From: Methanoregula sp.
Lineage (GTDB): Archaea; Halobacteriota; Methanomicrobia; Methanomicrobiales; Methanospirillaceae
DNA: 8,228 nt
NCBI GenBank assembly: GCA_003154335.1
Contig: PMDE01000002.1
Coordinates: forward strand, 504 to 8,731
Direction of reading: 5' to 3'
Numbering within the stretch: the first letter of the stretch is position 1; each line of letters begins with the position of its first letter. The translations under genes and the position numbers were made by a program. Of this stretch, positions 7,401 through 8,228 are shown one piece after another. The notes beneath the pieces are model-generated. The model made no database searches. It saw only the letters and a program-made list of their open reading frames with translations, and was not told the DNA's origin.

Positions 7401-8228
7401 TGTTCAGGTTATCAACAGGGTGGGGTGGGACGGGTTCATCCGGGCTCCTGATGCAACCGAGTTGGGCTGGAAAGAGACACTCAGGGTCAGCCCCCTTGAG
7501 GACACGATTATTGCATTGCGACCGGTCGCCCCAACATTACCTTTTACCATTCCTGACAGCGTCCGCCCGATTGACCCGAACATGCCTCTCGGTACGGTAT
7601 TAGCCGGACCACCGGGAGGATTCTTTGACCCGTCGAATGTTCAGGTTACTGTAGTGAATCATATGGTCAACCTGGGCTGGGAGTATGTCTGGCACTGCCA
7701 TATCCTTGCTCATGAAGAGATGGATATGATGCATTCGCAGGCAGTTGCAGTTACACTCCCCGGTAGTCCTCCTGACACCCTGAGATCGGGTAACGTGAAA
7801 AATATCACGACAAATACCACTGCTGTGTTTCTGGCGTGGATAGATCGATCCAACCATGAATCAGACTGGATGATTGAGAAATCAAATGTTACGGAGAACA
7901 ACTGGTCTTACCTGATGCGGGTGCCATCCTATACTGTGGCACAGACCGGCGTCTCGGCAATGGCAATAGACTCAACAATTCCTCCGAATACAGAACCCTC
8001 ATACAAATACAGGGTTTCTGCTGCGAATGTTGTGGGTGATGATACGGTGTATGCCGGGTCTGTTGGTTTCCCTGTTATAGCCCTCAATTCAACGGCATCT
8101 GCAGCAAATGTGTCGCAACAGATTGCTCCGCCGGGTATAACCAGCTTTGGAATCTCTCCGTCAACTTCCGGGGACGCACCCTTCAACGTAACATTTACCG
8201 GTATAGCTGCCGGGGCAACCGGGTGGAG
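4411..8228 (+). CDS. Secreted multicopper oxidase with FN3-like and PKD-like C-terminal domains (3' partial)
   Basis: One frame runs without a stop from the ATG at 4411 to the window edge, 1272 full codons. Residues 1-41 are a signal peptide: a basic start, a hydrophobic core at about 22-39, and likely cleavage after ASA. A spacer and two glycine-rich repeats precede the oxidase core, which starts at about 270. The copper motifs are complete: HLHGG (412-416), HDH (475-477), HPLHWH (989-994) and HCHILAHEEMDMM (1095-1107). The last supplies type-1 ligands C1096 and H1101, with M1106 as the likely axial ligand. C1096 is the only cysteine after the signal peptide. An FN3-like domain follows at about 1122-1220 (KYRVSAANVVGD), then the start of a PKD-like domain (FGISPSTSGDAPFNVTF). 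Family proteins oxidise organic or metal substrates with O2. I recall resemblance to large MofA/OmpB-type oxidases linked to Mn or Fe chemistry, but substrate is unproven. It is transcribed divergently from the ABC operon. Confidence 0.93.
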   Translation, partial: MKREQKYQVKRTDQTTKFCRKLLTLIFLTGALVLVTGIASAESFSSTNGSDGTTAGTVVLNQTLNPVSVYSTTIPDVTTMFTFQPKEVSAPVTASDRIKKDLPVLAATKVNAVTMPQFKLRMNSTRVSQAEKEAAAVDYQNIRDAFLTKTSLTNQVPGRGIVGAAPAMDPGGVPHYFGPYPNWANTPLPKGKIASVTIDNGGTGYTAPVVTIEDVYFTGSGATASATVTGGMITGISVTNAGTGYSAPVVIISDATGTGGAATAILGGPFTGGIRKFVDTLPGLNAAGANNLGQYIPVAVPDTTTFNGSDYYEIELGQYTEKMHSDLPNTTLRGYRQTNTVDPNVSKFNYLGPLIIATANRPVRIKFTNNLPVGAGGNLFIPVDTTVMGAGMGPIGMNTTPNFYTQNRATLHLHGGNTPWISDGTTFQWITPANESTAYPKGVSVYNVPDMPDPGNGSMTFFYTNQQSARLMFYHDHAEGITRLNVYAGEAAGYLLTDQVESDMTLGTNVAGVNPTNAVVLPGTGIPLIIQDKTFVDATTIASQDPTWNWGTTPGIPNTGDLWYPHVYMPAQNPYVDTGVNPFGRWHYGPWFFPPTDVTHGPVTNPYFGQPGEPPMIPGTPNPSMAGEAYMDTAMVNGAAYPSLTVEPKAYRFRVLNAADDRFVNLQLYVADTNVTSADGRNNTEVRMVPAIATSGFPANWPTDGREGGVPDPATRGPSFIQIGTEGGFLPAPVVVPNQPITWVTDPTRFDFGNADKHALLIAAAERADVIVDFSQYAGKTLILYNDAPAAFPAGVSQYDYYTGAPDRTSTGGVPTTQAGYGPNIRTIMQIKVAASPVAAAYNIATLNSVFAKTSSKRGVFEVSQPPIIVPQTAYNSAYNAVFTTNNFVRIADAFKNFTTMSGVQLNISFQPKALHDEMGAVYDDYGRMSGMLGLEVPSQTSITSNFMPYGYSSPPTDVLMTSIGSMNESSPGDGTQIWKITHNGVDTHPLHWHMYNVQVINRVGWDGFIRAPDATELGWKETLRVSPLEDTIIALRPVAPTLPFTIPDSVRPIDPNMPLGTVLAGPPGGFFDPSNVQVTVVNHMVNLGWEYVWHCHILAHEEMDMMHSQAVAVTLPGSPPDTLRSGNVKNITTNTTAVFLAWIDRSNHESDWMIEKSNVTENNWSYLMRVPSYTVAQTGVSAMAIDSTIPPNTEPSYKYRVSAANVVGDDTVYAGSVGFPVIALNSTASAANVSQQIAPPGITSFGISPSTSGDAPFNVTFTGIAAGATGW
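4984..5214 (+). repeat. Two tandem ~38-residue glycine-rich repeats inserted in the multicopper oxidase
   Basis: Repeat 1 (about 4984-5100) and repeat 2 (about 5101-5214) share the pattern I-x-S/G-[VI]-[TS]-[IV]-x-N-x-G-T-G-Y-[TS]-A-P-V-V-x-I, followed by a G-[ST/TG]-G-A-[TA] stretch ending in A-T-[VI]. Examples are SVTIDNGGTGYTAPVV and GISVTNAGTGYSAPVV. They interrupt what would otherwise be a continuous link between FGPYPNWANTPLPKG and GGIRKFVDTLPGLNAAG. They look like a beta-rich insertion module that is external to the copper core. The DNA copies have diverged, so this is not a recent duplication. Confidence 0.75.

Noticed and set aside
1..8228. CRISPR arrays, tRNA or rRNA genes, transposases, integrases, attachment sites
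   Set aside because: No regularly spaced repeats, no tRNA-like cloverleaf or rRNA sequence, and no recombinase-like coding frame were found on either strand by reading.

Overview
The window looks archaeal, most likely from a methanogen of the Methanomicrobiales (Methanoregula/Methanosphaerula-like). The grounds are a TATA-type promoter close to a start codon with no Shine-Dalgarno, oligo-T tracts after genes in place of a consistent bacterial hairpin terminator, a DUF4418-like small membrane protein, and very large secreted proteins ending in FG-GAP-like and FN3/PKD modules. The taxonomic assignment is inference from family recall. No rRNA or other marker gene is present.

Layout: (1) Positions 1-105 hold the last 34 codons of a plus-strand surface protein with FG-GAP/VCBS-like repeats. 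(2) Positions 106-562 are an AT-rich convergent intergenic region with oligo-T tracts for both strands, two GC-rich hairpins and no supportable gene. (3) Positions 563-4170 on the minus strand form a compact four-gene operon, transcribed in the order DUF4418-like membrane protein, FtsX/MacB-type permease A, ABC ATPase, FtsX/MacB-type permease B. The first three genes are separated by 1 nt and joined by a 4-nt overlap; the last follows after 29 nt. (4) Positions 4171-4410 are a divergent promoter region. (5) From 4411 to the end on the plus strand runs one uninterrupted reading frame of at least 1272 codons. It encodes a secreted multicopper oxidase with all four copper-binding motifs, followed by an FN3-like domain and the start of a PKD-like domain, and it continues past the window edge.

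How the genes may work together: the minus-strand operon makes a complete MacB/LolCDE-like ABC system (two different permeases and one ATPase) plus a cysteine-bearing membrane partner. Such systems work on substrates at or outside the membrane and need not import. The divergently placed multicopper oxidase would act outside the cell. A shared role in metal handling or extracellular redox chemistry is plausible from the cysteine and copper features and the divergent arrangement, but it is inference. The most unusual points are the intact four-copper oxidase in what looks like an anaerobic archaeon, its single mature cysteine and inserted glycine-rich repeats, and the vicinal Cys-Cys pair present in only one of the two paired permeases.
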